From: Streptomyces sp. CB02058
GTDB lineage: Bacteria; Actinomycetota; Actinomycetes; Streptomycetales; Streptomycetaceae
Assembly (NCBI RefSeq): GCF_001905505.1
Contig: NZ_LIPG01000008.1
Coordinates: forward strand, 124,001-188,000
Direction of reading: 5' to 3'
Length of the DNA: 64,000 nt
Shown here: one piece after another, positions 27,258 through 35,603 of the stretch
Layout of the letters: the number at the start of each line of letters is the position of its first letter
How positions within the stretch are numbered: position 1 is the first letter of the stretch
Made by a program: the position numbers and the translations under genes
The notes under the pieces: generated by a model
Database searches by the model: none
What the model saw: only the letters and a program-made list of their open reading frames with translations
What the model was told of the DNA's origin: nothing

Positions 27258-27755
27258 ATGGAGGACGAGGTCGACCGACTGGTCGCTGCATGGCGCCGTG
27301 AGCGCCCCGACCTCGACGTGGAACCACTCGAGGTCCTGAGCCGCGTCTCCCGCCTGGCCCGGCACCTGGACCGGGCCCGCAGGATCGCCTTCGCGGAGCA
27401 CCACCTGGAGCCCTGGGAGTTCGACGTCCTGACGTCCCTGCGGCGCGCGGGTGCCCCGTACCAGCTCTCCCCCGGCCAGCTCCTGACCCAGACGCTGGTC
27501 ACCTCGGGCACGATGACGAACCGCATCGACCGGCTCACCAAGAAGAATCTGGTGGAGCGGCTGCCCGACCCGAGCGACCGCCGCGGTGTCCTGGTGCGGC
27601 TGACCGACCTCGGCCGCGACAAGGCCGACCAGTCGCTGGCCGGACTGCTCGACCAGGAGCGGGCCATCCTGGGCGAGCTCTCCCACCAGCAGCGGTCCGA
27701 ACTGGCCGGGCTGCTACGCCAGTTGACCGCCCCGTTCGACAACATCCCCGGTTAG
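27258..27755 (+). CDS. MarR-family regulator (165 aa)
   Basis: Winged-helix protein. The dimer helix is at the N-terminus and a core LEPWEFDVLTSLRRAG follows. The recognition region is LSPGQLLTQTLVTSGTMTNRIDRL, then the wing LPDPSDRRGVLVRLTDLGR and the closing helices. The start ATG at 27258 is 36 bp from the paired palindromes, fitting autorepression. The last 42 bp overlap, tail to tail, with the convergent LuxR gene. Confidence 0.92.
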   Translation: MEDEVDRLVAAWRRERPDLDVEPLEVLSRVSRLARHLDRARRIAFAEHHLEPWEFDVLTSLRRAGAPYQLSPGQLLTQTLVTSGTMTNRIDRLTKKNLVERLPDPSDRRGVLVRLTDLGRDKADQSLAGLLDQERAILGELSHQQRSELAGLLRQLTAPFDNIPG

Positions 27756-28511
27756 CGGCGCCGGGCCCACCCCGGCCCGCCTGGCCAGCGCCACGGCGGC
27801 GAGCGTCGAGTGCACGCCCAGCTTGCCCAGCACGTTCTGCATGTGGGTCCGCACGGTGTGCGGGGACAGGAAGAGCCGCTCCGCGACCGCCTTGCGGCCC
27901 AGGCCCGCCACCATGCAGCGCAGCACCTCCCGCTCGCGCGGGGTCAGCGACTCCACGAGCTGCTCGCTCTCGGTGCGGTGCTTGCGGGCCGCCGTCAGCT
28001 CCCGCAGGACCCCGGTCAGCAGGGCGGCCGGCAGATGCGTCTCGTCGCGCAGCACACCCCGTATGACCGTCAGCAGCCGCTGGAGCGAGCAGTCCTTGGC
28101 GACCCAGCCCGACGCGCCGGCCTGGAGCGCCATCGCCGCCCTGCGGGGGTCGTCCCGCTCGGCCAGCACCACCGTGCGGATGTGCGGCTGGGTCGCACGC
28201 ACCCCCGTCACCAGTGAGATGCCGTCCACCGGGCCGCCCGGGCCGGGCCCGCCGTCCGGTGCGGCTCGCGGCGCGGGCACGGTGCGGACGCCGTTCGCGG
28301 CGAGGATGCCCAGCTCGGCGTCGACCAGCATCACGTCGTAACGCCGCCCCTCGGCGGACGCGCGCTCCAGACAGCGCAGCGCGGCGGGACCGCTGCCCGC
28401 CGCCGACACGTCGACGTCCGGTTCGGCCGCCAGCGCGGCGGCGAGGGACTCGGCAAAGATGCGGTGGTCGTCGACCACCAGAACCCGGATACGCGCCACA
28501 GACACCCCCAT
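27714..28511 (-). CDS. LuxR/NarL-type response regulator (265 aa)
   Basis: The receiver has the acidic pair D14-D15 (LVVDDHRIF), phospho-acceptor D64 (VMLVDAELG) and the switch Lys in SGWVAKDCSL. The receiver is lengthened by a Pro/Gly-rich insert (PAPRAAPDGGPGPGG) between D64 and its end. The LuxR HTH lies near 190-250 (LTPREREVLRCMVAGLG, then LSPHTVRTHMQNVLGKLGV). No kinase gene is adjacent. It reads away from the GNAT gene and its 3' end overlaps marR by 42 bp. Confidence 0.9.
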   Translation of the reverse strand: MGVSVARIRVLVVDDHRIFAESLAAALAAEPDVDVSAAGSGPAALRCLERASAEGRRYDVMLVDAELGILAANGVRTVPAPRAAPDGGPGPGGPVDGISLVTGVRATQPHIRTVVLAERDDPRRAAMALQAGASGWVAKDCSLQRLLTVIRGVLRDETHLPAALLTGVLRELTAARKHRTESEQLVESLTPREREVLRCMVAGLGRKAVAERLFLSPHTVRTHMQNVLGKLGVHSTLAAVALARRAGVGPAPLTGDVVERGGQLA

Positions 28512-28783
28512 GCTGTGTGAACTCCTGGGGCGCCCCGTGAATGGCCGGCCCCGACGAGGACGGGGACCACGGCGGACACGACACCCGGAGCACTCCGGTG
28601 AACCGCAGGCCCACGGCCGCCGCCGTGTGCCGGCCGCCACCCGCCCCGGGCGTCGTATCCGACTGTCTCGTCCCCTGAAACGACACCGGCCCCCACCGGT
28701 GCTGAGCATCAGCGTACGGAAGCGGGTGGGCGCCGGAAGGCGATTCGCGGAACTGACCACCCGAGGTGTTTAGGGTGTTGTTC

Positions 28784-29293
28784 ATGTTCCGTCTTGAGAC
28801 AGAAGTAGACAAGGAACGTCGTATTCTGCTGGGCCGTCGGCTGCACGACGACAACAGGGACGGATCACCGCAGCTGCGCGCCCTGCACTCCACCCCGGCC
28901 GAGCACGAACTGCCGCTGGAGATATGGCTGCTGGACGACGAGGGCGCGCTGGCCGGCGGGCTGAGCGGGCGGACCTGGGCGCACTGGCTCCATGTGGACC
29001 TGCTCTGGGTGGACGCCCGCCACCGTGGCCTGGGCCACGGTGCGCGGCTGCTCGCCGAGGCGGAGCGCCTCGCCCGCGACGACCGGTCCTGCACCCGGTC
29101 CCGGCTGGAGACCTGGGACTTCCAGGCCCCCGGCTTCTACCGGAACCAGGGGTACGAGGTGGTCGGCGCGGTCGAGGACTATCCGCCCGGCGTCGTGGAG
29201 TTCATCTTCGTCAAGCAGCTGGAACCAGCCGCCGGCCACCGGCCGAGGGAACGGCGGGGAAGACTCCTGGGGCGGCGTAACCGGCGGAAGTGA
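28784..29293 (+). CDS. GNAT-family N-acetyltransferase (169 aa)
   Basis: The acetyl-CoA binding motif A is RHRGLGHGARLLAEAERLARD, preceded by the strand LHVDLLWVDA. Motif B is FYRNQGYEVVG. The C-terminal about 25 residues are Arg-rich and unlike the family; they run 83 bp into the 3' end of the opposing galK. Starts at 28766 (GTG), 28775 (GTG) or 28784 (ATG) are possible; the ATG is favoured because AGGG sits 8 nt before it. The substrate is unknown. Confidence 0.85.
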   Translation: MFRLETEVDKERRILLGRRLHDDNRDGSPQLRALHSTPAEHELPLEIWLLDDEGALAGGLSGRTWAHWLHVDLLWVDARHRGLGHGARLLAEAERLARDDRSCTRSRLETWDFQAPGFYRNQGYEVVGAVEDYPPGVVEFIFVKQLEPAAGHRPRERRGRLLGRRNRRK

Positions 29294-30386
29294 AGGCCTC
29301 CGTCACGGCCTTGGCGACGGTGTCCGCCGCCGCCTCCTCGACCAGGACGACCGCCGAGCCGCCGAAGCCGCCCCCGGTCATTCTCGCGCCGAGCGCCCCT
29401 GCCTCGTTCGCGGCCGAGACCACGAGGTCCAGTTCGGGGCAGGAGACCCGCAGATCGTCGCGGAGCGAGACGTGCCCCTCGTTGAGCACCGGGCCCGCCG
29501 CGCGCACCTCGCCCGCGTCGAGCAGCGCGATGACCTGCTCGACCCGGCGGTTGTCGCTCACCACATGGCGGACGTAGCGCACGACGGACTCGTCCTCGTC
29601 CGACGCCCGGAGCTTGTCCAGCGCGGCCTCCAGACCCTCGTACGGAAGGTCGCGGAGGGTGCCGATGCCGAGCGCCCTGGCTCCCGCCTCGCAGCCGGCC
29701 CGGCGCTCCGCGTACGCGCCGTCGCCCAGGGCGTGCTTGACCCGGGTGTCGACGACGAGCAGCTGGAGCCCGTGCGCGGCCAGGTCGAAGGGGACCTGGC
29801 GCTGGGTGAGGTCGCGGGTGTCGAGGTGCAGGGCGTGGCCCTCGGTGCAGCACGCGGAGGCCATCTGGTCCATGACACCGCAGGGCACACCGACGAAGGC
29901 GTTCTCGGCTCGCTGGCCGAGCACCGCGATCTCCGGTGCGCTCAGGCCGAGTTCGAAGAGGTCGTTGAGCGCGAGCGCGGTGACGACCTCCAGTGCGGCC
30001 GACGAGGAGAGTCCGGCGCCCACCGGGACGGTGGAGGTGAGCTGGATGTCCGCGCCGGTGACCGGGTGCCCGGCCTCGCGCAGCGCCCAGACGACCCCGG
30101 CGGGGTAGGCGGCCCAGCCGTGGCCGGAGTGCGGGGTCAGCTCGTCGACGCGGAGGGAGACGACGCCACCCGGTACGTCGGTGGAGTGCAGCCGCAGCTG
30201 TCCGTCGGTGCGGCGGGCGACGGCCGCGCGGGCGGTGTGCGGGAGGGCGAGCGGCATGACGAAGCCGTCGTTGAAGTCGGTGTACTCACCGATCAGGTTC
30301 ACTCGTCCGGGTGCTGCCCAGATCCCCTCGGGCGCGCTCCCGTAGAGCTCGGTGAAGGAGGCGGTCAGCTCGGCGTTGTCGGTCAT
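29211..30386 (-). CDS. galK: Galactokinase (391 aa)
   Basis: Phosphorylates galactose to Gal-1-P, the first Leloir step. GHMP motifs are clear: the galactokinase signature GRVNLIGEYTDFNDGFVMP, the ATP loop PVGAGLSSSAALEV, and MTGGGFGGSAVVLV. The length is typical. It overlaps the galE stop by 4 bp (ATGA), and its own 3' end overlaps the convergent GNAT gene. Third gene of galT-galE-galK, the classical Streptomyces gal operon order. Confidence 0.97.
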   Translation of the reverse strand: MTDNAELTASFTELYGSAPEGIWAAPGRVNLIGEYTDFNDGFVMPLALPHTARAAVARRTDGQLRLHSTDVPGGVVSLRVDELTPHSGHGWAAYPAGVVWALREAGHPVTGADIQLTSTVPVGAGLSSSAALEVVTALALNDLFELGLSAPEIAVLGQRAENAFVGVPCGVMDQMASACCTEGHALHLDTRDLTQRQVPFDLAAHGLQLLVVDTRVKHALGDGAYAERRAGCEAGARALGIGTLRDLPYEGLEAALDKLRASDEDESVVRYVRHVVSDNRRVEQVIALLDAGEVRAAGPVLNEGHVSLRDDLRVSCPELDLVVSAANEAGALGARMTGGGFGGSAVVLVEEAAADTVAKAVTEAFTSAGYAAPGVFPAVPSAGGRRLVPAA

Positions 30387-31363
30387 GGTGCGGTGGGCTC
30401 CTCTCGGCGGGCGAACGTCCACGCGTCGGCGACGATGGCGGCCAGGTCGGCGCGCGACGGCTTCCAGCCGAGCCGCTCCCTGGCGGTGGCGGCGGAGGCG
30501 ACGAGGACGGCCGGGTCGCCGCCGCGCCGGGGGGCCGCGGTCTCGGGGACCGGGTGGCCGGTGACCTGGCGGACGGTCTCGATGACCTCGCGTACGGAGA
30601 AGCCGTTGCCGTTGCCGAGGTTGCAGATGAGGTGCTCGCCCGCGGTGGCGTTCTCCAGGGCCAGCAGATGGGCCTCGGCGAGGTCGGCGACATGGATGTA
30701 GTCGCGTACGCAGGTGCCGTCCGGGGTCGGGTAGTCGTCGCCGTACACGGAGATCGACTCGCGCTGCCCGAGGGCGACCTGGAGGACCAGCGGGATGAGG
30801 TGCGACTCGGGGCTGTGGCGCTCGCCGCAGCTGCCGTAGGCGCCCGCGACGTTGAAGTAGCGCAGGGAGACCGCGGCCAGCCCGTGGGCGGTCGCCTCAC
30901 CGGTGATCATGTGGTCCACGGCGAGCTTGGAGGCGCCGTAGGGGCTGGTGGGCGCGGTCGGGTCGGTCTCCGTGATGGGGCTGGAGACCGGCTCGCCGTA
31001 GGTCGCCGCGGTGGAGGAGAAGACCAGCGTCCGGACCCCGGCGTCGCGCATGGCGGCGAGCAGGGCGGTGGTGCCGCCGACGTTGTTGACCCAGTACTTC
31101 TCCGGGTCGACGACGGACTCGCCGACCTGGGAGTACGCCGCGAAGTGCAGCACTCCGTCGTAGGAGGCGTCCAGCCATTCGGCGGCGTCCTGGATGCGGC
31201 CCTCGATGAACTCGGCGCCCTCGGGGACGCCCTCGCGGAAGCCGGTCGACAGGTCGTCCAGGACGGTCACGGTGTGGCCGGCCTCCAGCAGATGCGCGGC
31301 GACGACACTGCCGACGTATCCCGCACCACCCGTCACCAGGTACTTCTTGCCGGTGCTGCTCAT
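30383..31363 (-). CDS. galE: UDP-glucose 4-epimerase (326 aa)
   Basis: Extended short-chain dehydrogenase: NAD loop GGAGYVGS, catalytic SPYGASK with Tyr and Lys in the YxxxK arrangement, and SLRYFNVAGAYG. It interconverts UDP-Gal and UDP-Glc. It overlaps both neighbours by 4 bp, so the three gal genes are translationally coupled. In S. lividans galE is also expressed constitutively from an internal promoter; I cannot point to one here. Confidence 0.97.
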   Translation of the reverse strand: MSSTGKKYLVTGGAGYVGSVVAAHLLEAGHTVTVLDDLSTGFREGVPEGAEFIEGRIQDAAEWLDASYDGVLHFAAYSQVGESVVDPEKYWVNNVGGTTALLAAMRDAGVRTLVFSSTAATYGEPVSSPITETDPTAPTSPYGASKLAVDHMITGEATAHGLAAVSLRYFNVAGAYGSCGERHSPESHLIPLVLQVALGQRESISVYGDDYPTPDGTCVRDYIHVADLAEAHLLALENATAGEHLICNLGNGNGFSVREVIETVRQVTGHPVPETAAPRRGGDPAVLVASAATARERLGWKPSRADLAAIVADAWTFARREEPTAP

Positions 31364-32403
31364 TCGCTCGCTACCTCTCGCAGTCGCTGGGCCGCGGCCT
31401 CCGGCGGCACGTCGTTGATGAAGACGCCCATGCCGGACTCGGAGCCCGCGAGGAACTTCAGCTTGCCGGAGGTCCGCCTGATGGTGAAAAGCTCCAGGTG
31501 CAGTCCGAACTCCTCGCGGCCGGGCGCCCTGAAGGGCGCCTGGTGCCAGGCCGAGATGTACGGGGTCGGCGGCTCGCCGGGGCCGAAGATCCGGTCGAAT
31601 CGCCTCAAGAGTTCCAGATAGATCTGTGGGAACTCTGTGCGGGCGTCCTGGTCGAGTTCCCGCAGGTCGGGCACGCGGCGGCGCGGGTGGAGGTGGACCT
31701 CGTAGGGCCAGTGCGCGGCGTACGGGACGAAGGCGACCCAGTGCTCGCCCTCCAGGACGACGCGGTCGCCGTCGGCGAGTTCGCGGGCGACGACGTCGTC
31801 GAAGAGGTTGCGGCCGGTGTCGGCGCGGTGGCTCTCCATCGAGCGCAGCATCTGCTCGGTGCGCGGGGTGACGAAGGGGTAGCCGTAGATCTGTCCGTGC
31901 GGGTGGCCGAGGGTGACGCCGATCTCGGCGCCCCGGTTCTCGAAGCAGAAGACCTGGGCGACCTGGGGGAGCTCGGCGAGGTCGGCGGTGCGGTCGGTCC
32001 AGGCCTCCAGGACGAGTGCGGCCTGTTCCTCGGTGAGGCCGGCGAAGGACACGTCGTGGTCGGAGGTGAAGCAGACGACCTCGCAGCGGCCGGAGTCCCC
32101 GGCGAGCGAGGGGAAGCGGTTCTCGAAGACGGCGACGTCGTAGCCGGAGTCGGGGATCTCGCTGAGCCTGCCCTCCTGCGAGGGGCAGAGCGGGCACTCG
32201 TCGGCCGGCGGGTGGTAGGTGCGCCCCTGCCGGTGGGAGGCGATCGCGACGGAGTCGCCGAGCAGCGGATCGCGGCGGATCTCCGAGGACGTCGAGACGG
32301 CGTCCAGGGGCCGCCGGTCGACGGCGTCGCGGACGGTGTCGTCCGCGGAGTCGTAGTAGATCAGCTCACGGCCGTCGGCGAGGGTCGTAACCGTCTTCTT
32401 CAC
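31360..32403 (-). CDS. galT: Galactose-1-phosphate uridylyltransferase (347 aa)
   Basis: Transfers UMP between UDP-glucose and Gal-1-P. The active-site GHPHGQIYGYP holds the uridylylated His, with FENRFPSLAGDSG and the zinc-side CPLCPS motif upstream. The start is the GTG at 32403, with GGAGGAG 6 nt ahead; the upstream in-frame residues are not conserved. First gene of the gal operon, divergent from the sugar symporter. Confidence 0.97.
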   Translation of the reverse strand: MKKTVTTLADGRELIYYDSADDTVRDAVDRRPLDAVSTSSEIRRDPLLGDSVAIASHRQGRTYHPPADECPLCPSQEGRLSEIPDSGYDVAVFENRFPSLAGDSGRCEVVCFTSDHDVSFAGLTEEQAALVLEAWTDRTADLAELPQVAQVFCFENRGAEIGVTLGHPHGQIYGYPFVTPRTEQMLRSMESHRADTGRNLFDDVVARELADGDRVVLEGEHWVAFVPYAAHWPYEVHLHPRRRVPDLRELDQDARTEFPQIYLELLRRFDRIFGPGEPPTPYISAWHQAPFRAPGREEFGLHLELFTIRRTSGKLKFLAGSESGMGVFINDVPPEAAAQRLREVASE

Positions 32404-32640
32404 CAGGCTCCTCCATGTAACGCCCTCTAAACAGAACCGCACATAACAAATCACAAGCCAACACGACAGTCAATGCCGCCGATTCCTGTGAACGGACAGT
32501 GACCGTGGGCCACCAGATCCGGACATATCAACCCGTGCGATCACGATCAAACAAAGAACGTCATGAGAGCTGTTCATTTTCTGAACACAAAGGCGTAGGT
32601 TCCGACGGGTTCAGTTCGCGCAACGAAGCGAGTACCCCCC
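32404..32640. promoter_or_regulatory. Divergent gal control region
   Basis: This 237-bp AT-richer spacer holds the galT promoter and that of the symporter. TGTGAT on the minus strand (32450-32455) matches the hexamer reported, from memory, as repeated in the S. lividans galP1 operator. An inverted repeat TGTTCA-TTTTC-TGAACA lies at 32571-32587, about 54 bp before the symporter start, and could be its operator. A further patch GATCACGATCAAACAAAGAAC is nearby. Confidence 0.45.
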
Positions 32641-34311
32641 ATGCACTATCTGGCCGAAGGGCTCCGGCTCCCCACGAACGGGCTCGATTACACAATTCTG
32701 GCGATCTACTTCGTCGTGGTGCTCGGCATCGGCTTCGCCGCCCGGGCCAGTGTGAAGACCAGCCTCGACTTCTTCCTCTCCGGACGGTCACTGCCCGCAT
32801 GGGTGACCGGTCTGGCCTTCGTCGCGGCGAATCTCGGTGCCACCGAGATCCTCGGCATGGCGGCGACCGGAGCGCAGTACGGCGTCGCGGTCGTCCACTG
32901 GTACTGGATCGGCGCCATCCCCGCCATGGTCTTCCTCGGCCTGGTGATGATGCCGTTCTACTACCGCTCGAAGGTCCGCTCCGTGCCGGAGTTCCTGCTC
33001 CAGCGCTTCGACAAGTCGGCGCACCTGCTGAGCTCCATACTCTTCGCCTTCGCGGCGATACTCATCGCGGGCGTGAACCTCTACGCCCTGTCGATCGTCG
33101 TGGAGGCGCTGCTCGGCTGGGACCGCTGGGTCGCGATCGTCGTCGCCGGTGTGTTCGTCCTGCTCTACATCACCATCGGCGGACTCTCCTCCGCGATCTA
33201 CAACGAGGTGCTGCAGTTCTTCGTCATCCTCGCCGCCCTGATACCGCTGACCCTGCTGGGCCTCAAGCGCGTCGGCGGCTGGGACGGGCTCACCGGGTCG
33301 CTGGAGCGCAGTCACGGCGAGAACTTCCTCTCCGCCTGGGGCGGGACCGGCATCGGTGACGCCAACCCGCTCGGCGCCAACTGGCTGACGATCATCCTCG
33401 GCCTCGGCTTCGTGCTCTCCTTCGGCTACTGGACCACCAACTTCGCCGAGGTCCAGCGCGCCCTGTCCGCGAAGAACCTGTCCGCCGCCCAGCGCACCCC
33501 GCTGATCGCCGCGTTCCCGAAGATCTTCATCGTCTTCGTCGTGATGATCCCCGGCCTGGTCGCGGCGGTCGTCGTGCCCAGGATCGGCACGGCGGGATCG
33601 GACCTCACGTACAACGACGCCATCCCGGTCCTGATGCGGGAGCTCCTGCCCAACGGTGTGCTCGGCATCGCGGTGACCGGTCTGCTGGCCGCGTTCATGG
33701 CGGGTATGGCCGCCAACGTGTCGTCGTTCAACACGGTGTTCACCACGGACATCTGGCAGCGGTACGTGAAGAAGGACCAGCCGGACGAGTACTACCTGCG
33801 CTTCGGCCGGCTGATCACGGCCGTGGGTGTGCTGGCCTCGATCGGCACGGCGTTCATCGCCGCCAGCTTCTCCAACATCATGACGTACCTCCAGACGCTG
33901 TTCTCGTTCTTCAACGTCCCGATGTTCGTCGTCTTCATCATCGGCATGTTCTGGAAGCGCGCCTCGATGAAGTCCGGTGTCTGGGGCCTCGTCGCGGGCA
34001 CCACGGCCGCGATGGTGAACTACTTCGTCATCTACAAGCAGGGCATCATCGACATCCCGTCCGACCAGGGCGCCAACTTCGTCTCCGCCATCGTCGGATT
34101 CGTCGCGGGTGCGGTCGTCATGGTCGCCGTCACCCTCTTCACCGCCCCCAAGCCGGAGGCCGAACTGGCCGGGCTGGTCTACGGGACGGAGTCCCCGGAC
34201 GCCGACGAGGCACCGGAGGAGGGCGACAGCGCCTGGTACCGCAGGCCCGCCCTGCTCGGCTGGGGCGCCATCGTCCTCGCCGCCCTCTGCTACCTGCCCT
34301 ACTCACTCTGA
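32641..34311 (+). CDS. Sodium:sugar (galactose-type) symporter, SSS family (556 aa)
   Basis: SGLT-like transporter with about 14 helices. Conserved pieces include YFVVVLGIGF, FFLSGRSLPAWVTGLAFVAANLG and the sodium-site region GVFVLLYITIGGLSSAIYNE. ATG at 32641. Its position divergent from galTEK and its closeness to SGLT sugar carriers make galactose the likely substrate. It is followed 15 bp later by a small two-TM protein. Confidence 0.92.
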   Translation: MHYLAEGLRLPTNGLDYTILAIYFVVVLGIGFAARASVKTSLDFFLSGRSLPAWVTGLAFVAANLGATEILGMAATGAQYGVAVVHWYWIGAIPAMVFLGLVMMPFYYRSKVRSVPEFLLQRFDKSAHLLSSILFAFAAILIAGVNLYALSIVVEALLGWDRWVAIVVAGVFVLLYITIGGLSSAIYNEVLQFFVILAALIPLTLLGLKRVGGWDGLTGSLERSHGENFLSAWGGTGIGDANPLGANWLTIILGLGFVLSFGYWTTNFAEVQRALSAKNLSAAQRTPLIAAFPKIFIVFVVMIPGLVAAVVVPRIGTAGSDLTYNDAIPVLMRELLPNGVLGIAVTGLLAAFMAGMAANVSSFNTVFTTDIWQRYVKKDQPDEYYLRFGRLITAVGVLASIGTAFIAASFSNIMTYLQTLFSFFNVPMFVVFIIGMFWKRASMKSGVWGLVAGTTAAMVNYFVIYKQGIIDIPSDQGANFVSAIVGFVAGAVVMVAVTLFTAPKPEAELAGLVYGTESPDADEAPEEGDSAWYRRPALLGWGAIVLAALCYLPYSL

Positions 34312-34326
34312 TCGGAGGCACTCACC

Positions 34327-34614
34327 ATGTCCGACCTGCACAAGGAAGTCTCCGCACTGGAGCGCAAGTCCGCGACCGCGGCCCGGCTCTTCGACATCCG
34401 GCGGATCATCGGCGGTCTCTTCGTGGTCTACGGAGTGATCGTCACCATCGCCGGCATCAACCCGTCCGACGCCGACCTGAAGAAGGCCGAGGGCGTCCAC
34501 ATCAACCTCTGGACCGGCCTGGCCATGCTGGCGCTCGGGCTCTTCTTCCTCGTCTGGATGAAGCTGCGCCCGGCCCAGGTGCCCGACGAGGCCCCGGACA
34601 CACCGGAGAGCTGA
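34327..34614 (+). CDS. Small two-TM protein paired with the sugar symporter (95 aa)
   Basis: Two hydrophobic helices, about 27-45 (IIGGLFVVYGVIVTIAGI) and 62-80 (LWTGLAMLALGLFFLVWM), joined by a polar loop starting NPSDADL. The tails are charged and cytoplasmic. ATG at 34327 with GGAGG 10 nt upstream. Only 15 bp after the symporter, so certainly co-transcribed. By analogy to DUF485 with ActP, it may be an accessory subunit; that is inference. Confidence 0.85.
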   Translation: MSDLHKEVSALERKSATAARLFDIRRIIGGLFVVYGVIVTIAGINPSDADLKKAEGVHINLWTGLAMLALGLFFLVWMKLRPAQVPDEAPDTPES

Positions 34615-34646
34615 CCCCTACGCGGGAGAGCCGACCGGCACGAGCG

Positions 34647-34688
34647 GGGGCCGGACCGTCACGCGTTCACGCGAGGCCGTCCGGCCCC
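34647..34688. terminator. Bidirectional terminator
   Basis: GGGGCCGGAC (34647-34656) pairs with GTCCGGCCCC (34679-34688), with a smaller CGCG/CGCG stem inside. It lies between the convergent small membrane gene and the response regulator, overlapping the last codons of the latter. Confidence 0.7.
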
Positions 34689-35359
34689 TGCGGCGTACCC
34701 GCCGCCCTGTCCAGCAGACCGGTGCGCGCCGCGAGCGCCGCGGCCTCCAGCCGGGAGCCGACGCCGAGCTTCATCAGCACCCGCTGGACGTGGGTGCGCG
34801 CGGTGCTCGGCGCGATCCCCATCCCGGCGGCGATCAGCCGGGTGTCCTCGCCCTCGGCGACCCGCACCAGCACCTCGACCTCGCGCGGGGTGAGCATCCG
34901 CAGCAGCCGCTGCCCCTCGTCGTCCGGCTGGACCGCCGGGTGCAGGAGCTCGGCGAACGCCCCCCGCAGCAGCTGCGGGGCGACGGCGGTCTCTCCGGCG
35001 CGGGCCTTGACCATCGCCCGTTCGACGCCCTCGATGCGCTCGTCGTGGCGTACGTAGCCGGCCGCACCCGCGGCGAAGGCCGCCGCGATCCCGCGCGGGC
35101 TCGGCACCGGGCCGAGCACCACCACCGCCACCTGCGGGCGTTCCCGTCCGATCCGCACGATCGGGTCGAACACGCCGGGTTCGGCGGGCGTCGCGGTGCC
35201 GAACAGACAGACCTCGGGTGCCCTGCTGACCACCAGCTCCGCGGACCCGGACGTCGGCGCGGCAGCGGCGAGCACCCTGTGCCCGCGCAGTTTCAGTGCC
35301 GAGGCGAGTGCCTCGGCGAGCAGGCGGTGGTCATCGACCACCATGAGCCGCACGCCCAT
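34667..35359 (-). CDS. Atypical LuxR-type response regulator lacking the phospho-Asp (230 aa)
   Basis: The receiver starts normally (LMVVDDHRLLAEALASAL) but the phosphorylation strand reads PEVCLFGTA, with Gly54 where Asp is expected, and the switch Lys region reads GYVRHDERI. The LuxR HTH is intact near 160-215 (LTPREVEVLVRVAEGED, then APSTARTHVQRVLMKLGV). It probably works without phosphorylation, possibly binding a small ligand as other atypical Streptomyces receivers do. No kinase is adjacent. Confidence 0.88.
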   Translation of the reverse strand: MGVRLMVVDDHRLLAEALASALKLRGHRVLAAAAPTSGSAELVVSRAPEVCLFGTATPAEPGVFDPIVRIGRERPQVAVVVLGPVPSPRGIAAAFAAGAAGYVRHDERIEGVERAMVKARAGETAVAPQLLRGAFAELLHPAVQPDDEGQRLLRMLTPREVEVLVRVAEGEDTRLIAAGMGIAPSTARTHVQRVLMKLGVGSRLEAAALAARTGLLDRAAGTPQGPDGLA

Positions 35360-35536
35360 CGAAAAGCCCCCATGTGTGCAGCGCCGTACCGCTGCGTAAC
35401 CCTGAACAGGCCCCCCGGCCCCTCTGACCCGGCAAGCTACACGCTTGTTCGACGCTGTGCGCCCTCTACTGGGCAGAAGCCCCCCAGAATGCCGAATTCT
35501 GCGTTATTCAGGGCTACTTGCCCGTCGGAAAACGAT

Positions 35537-35572
35537 CGGCCCTGCCGGTCGGATGATCAACCGGCAGGGCCG
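35537..35572 (-). terminator. Terminator of the first beta-propeller gene
   Basis: A perfect 13-bp stem (35537-35549 with 35560-35572) and 10-nt loop lie 32 bp after the stop at 35604. Read leftward, it is followed by ATCGTTTTCC, a short U tract. Confidence 0.9.
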
Positions 35573-35603
35573 TCGGAACTCCCCGCGAACGGGGTCGTGC
35601 GGG

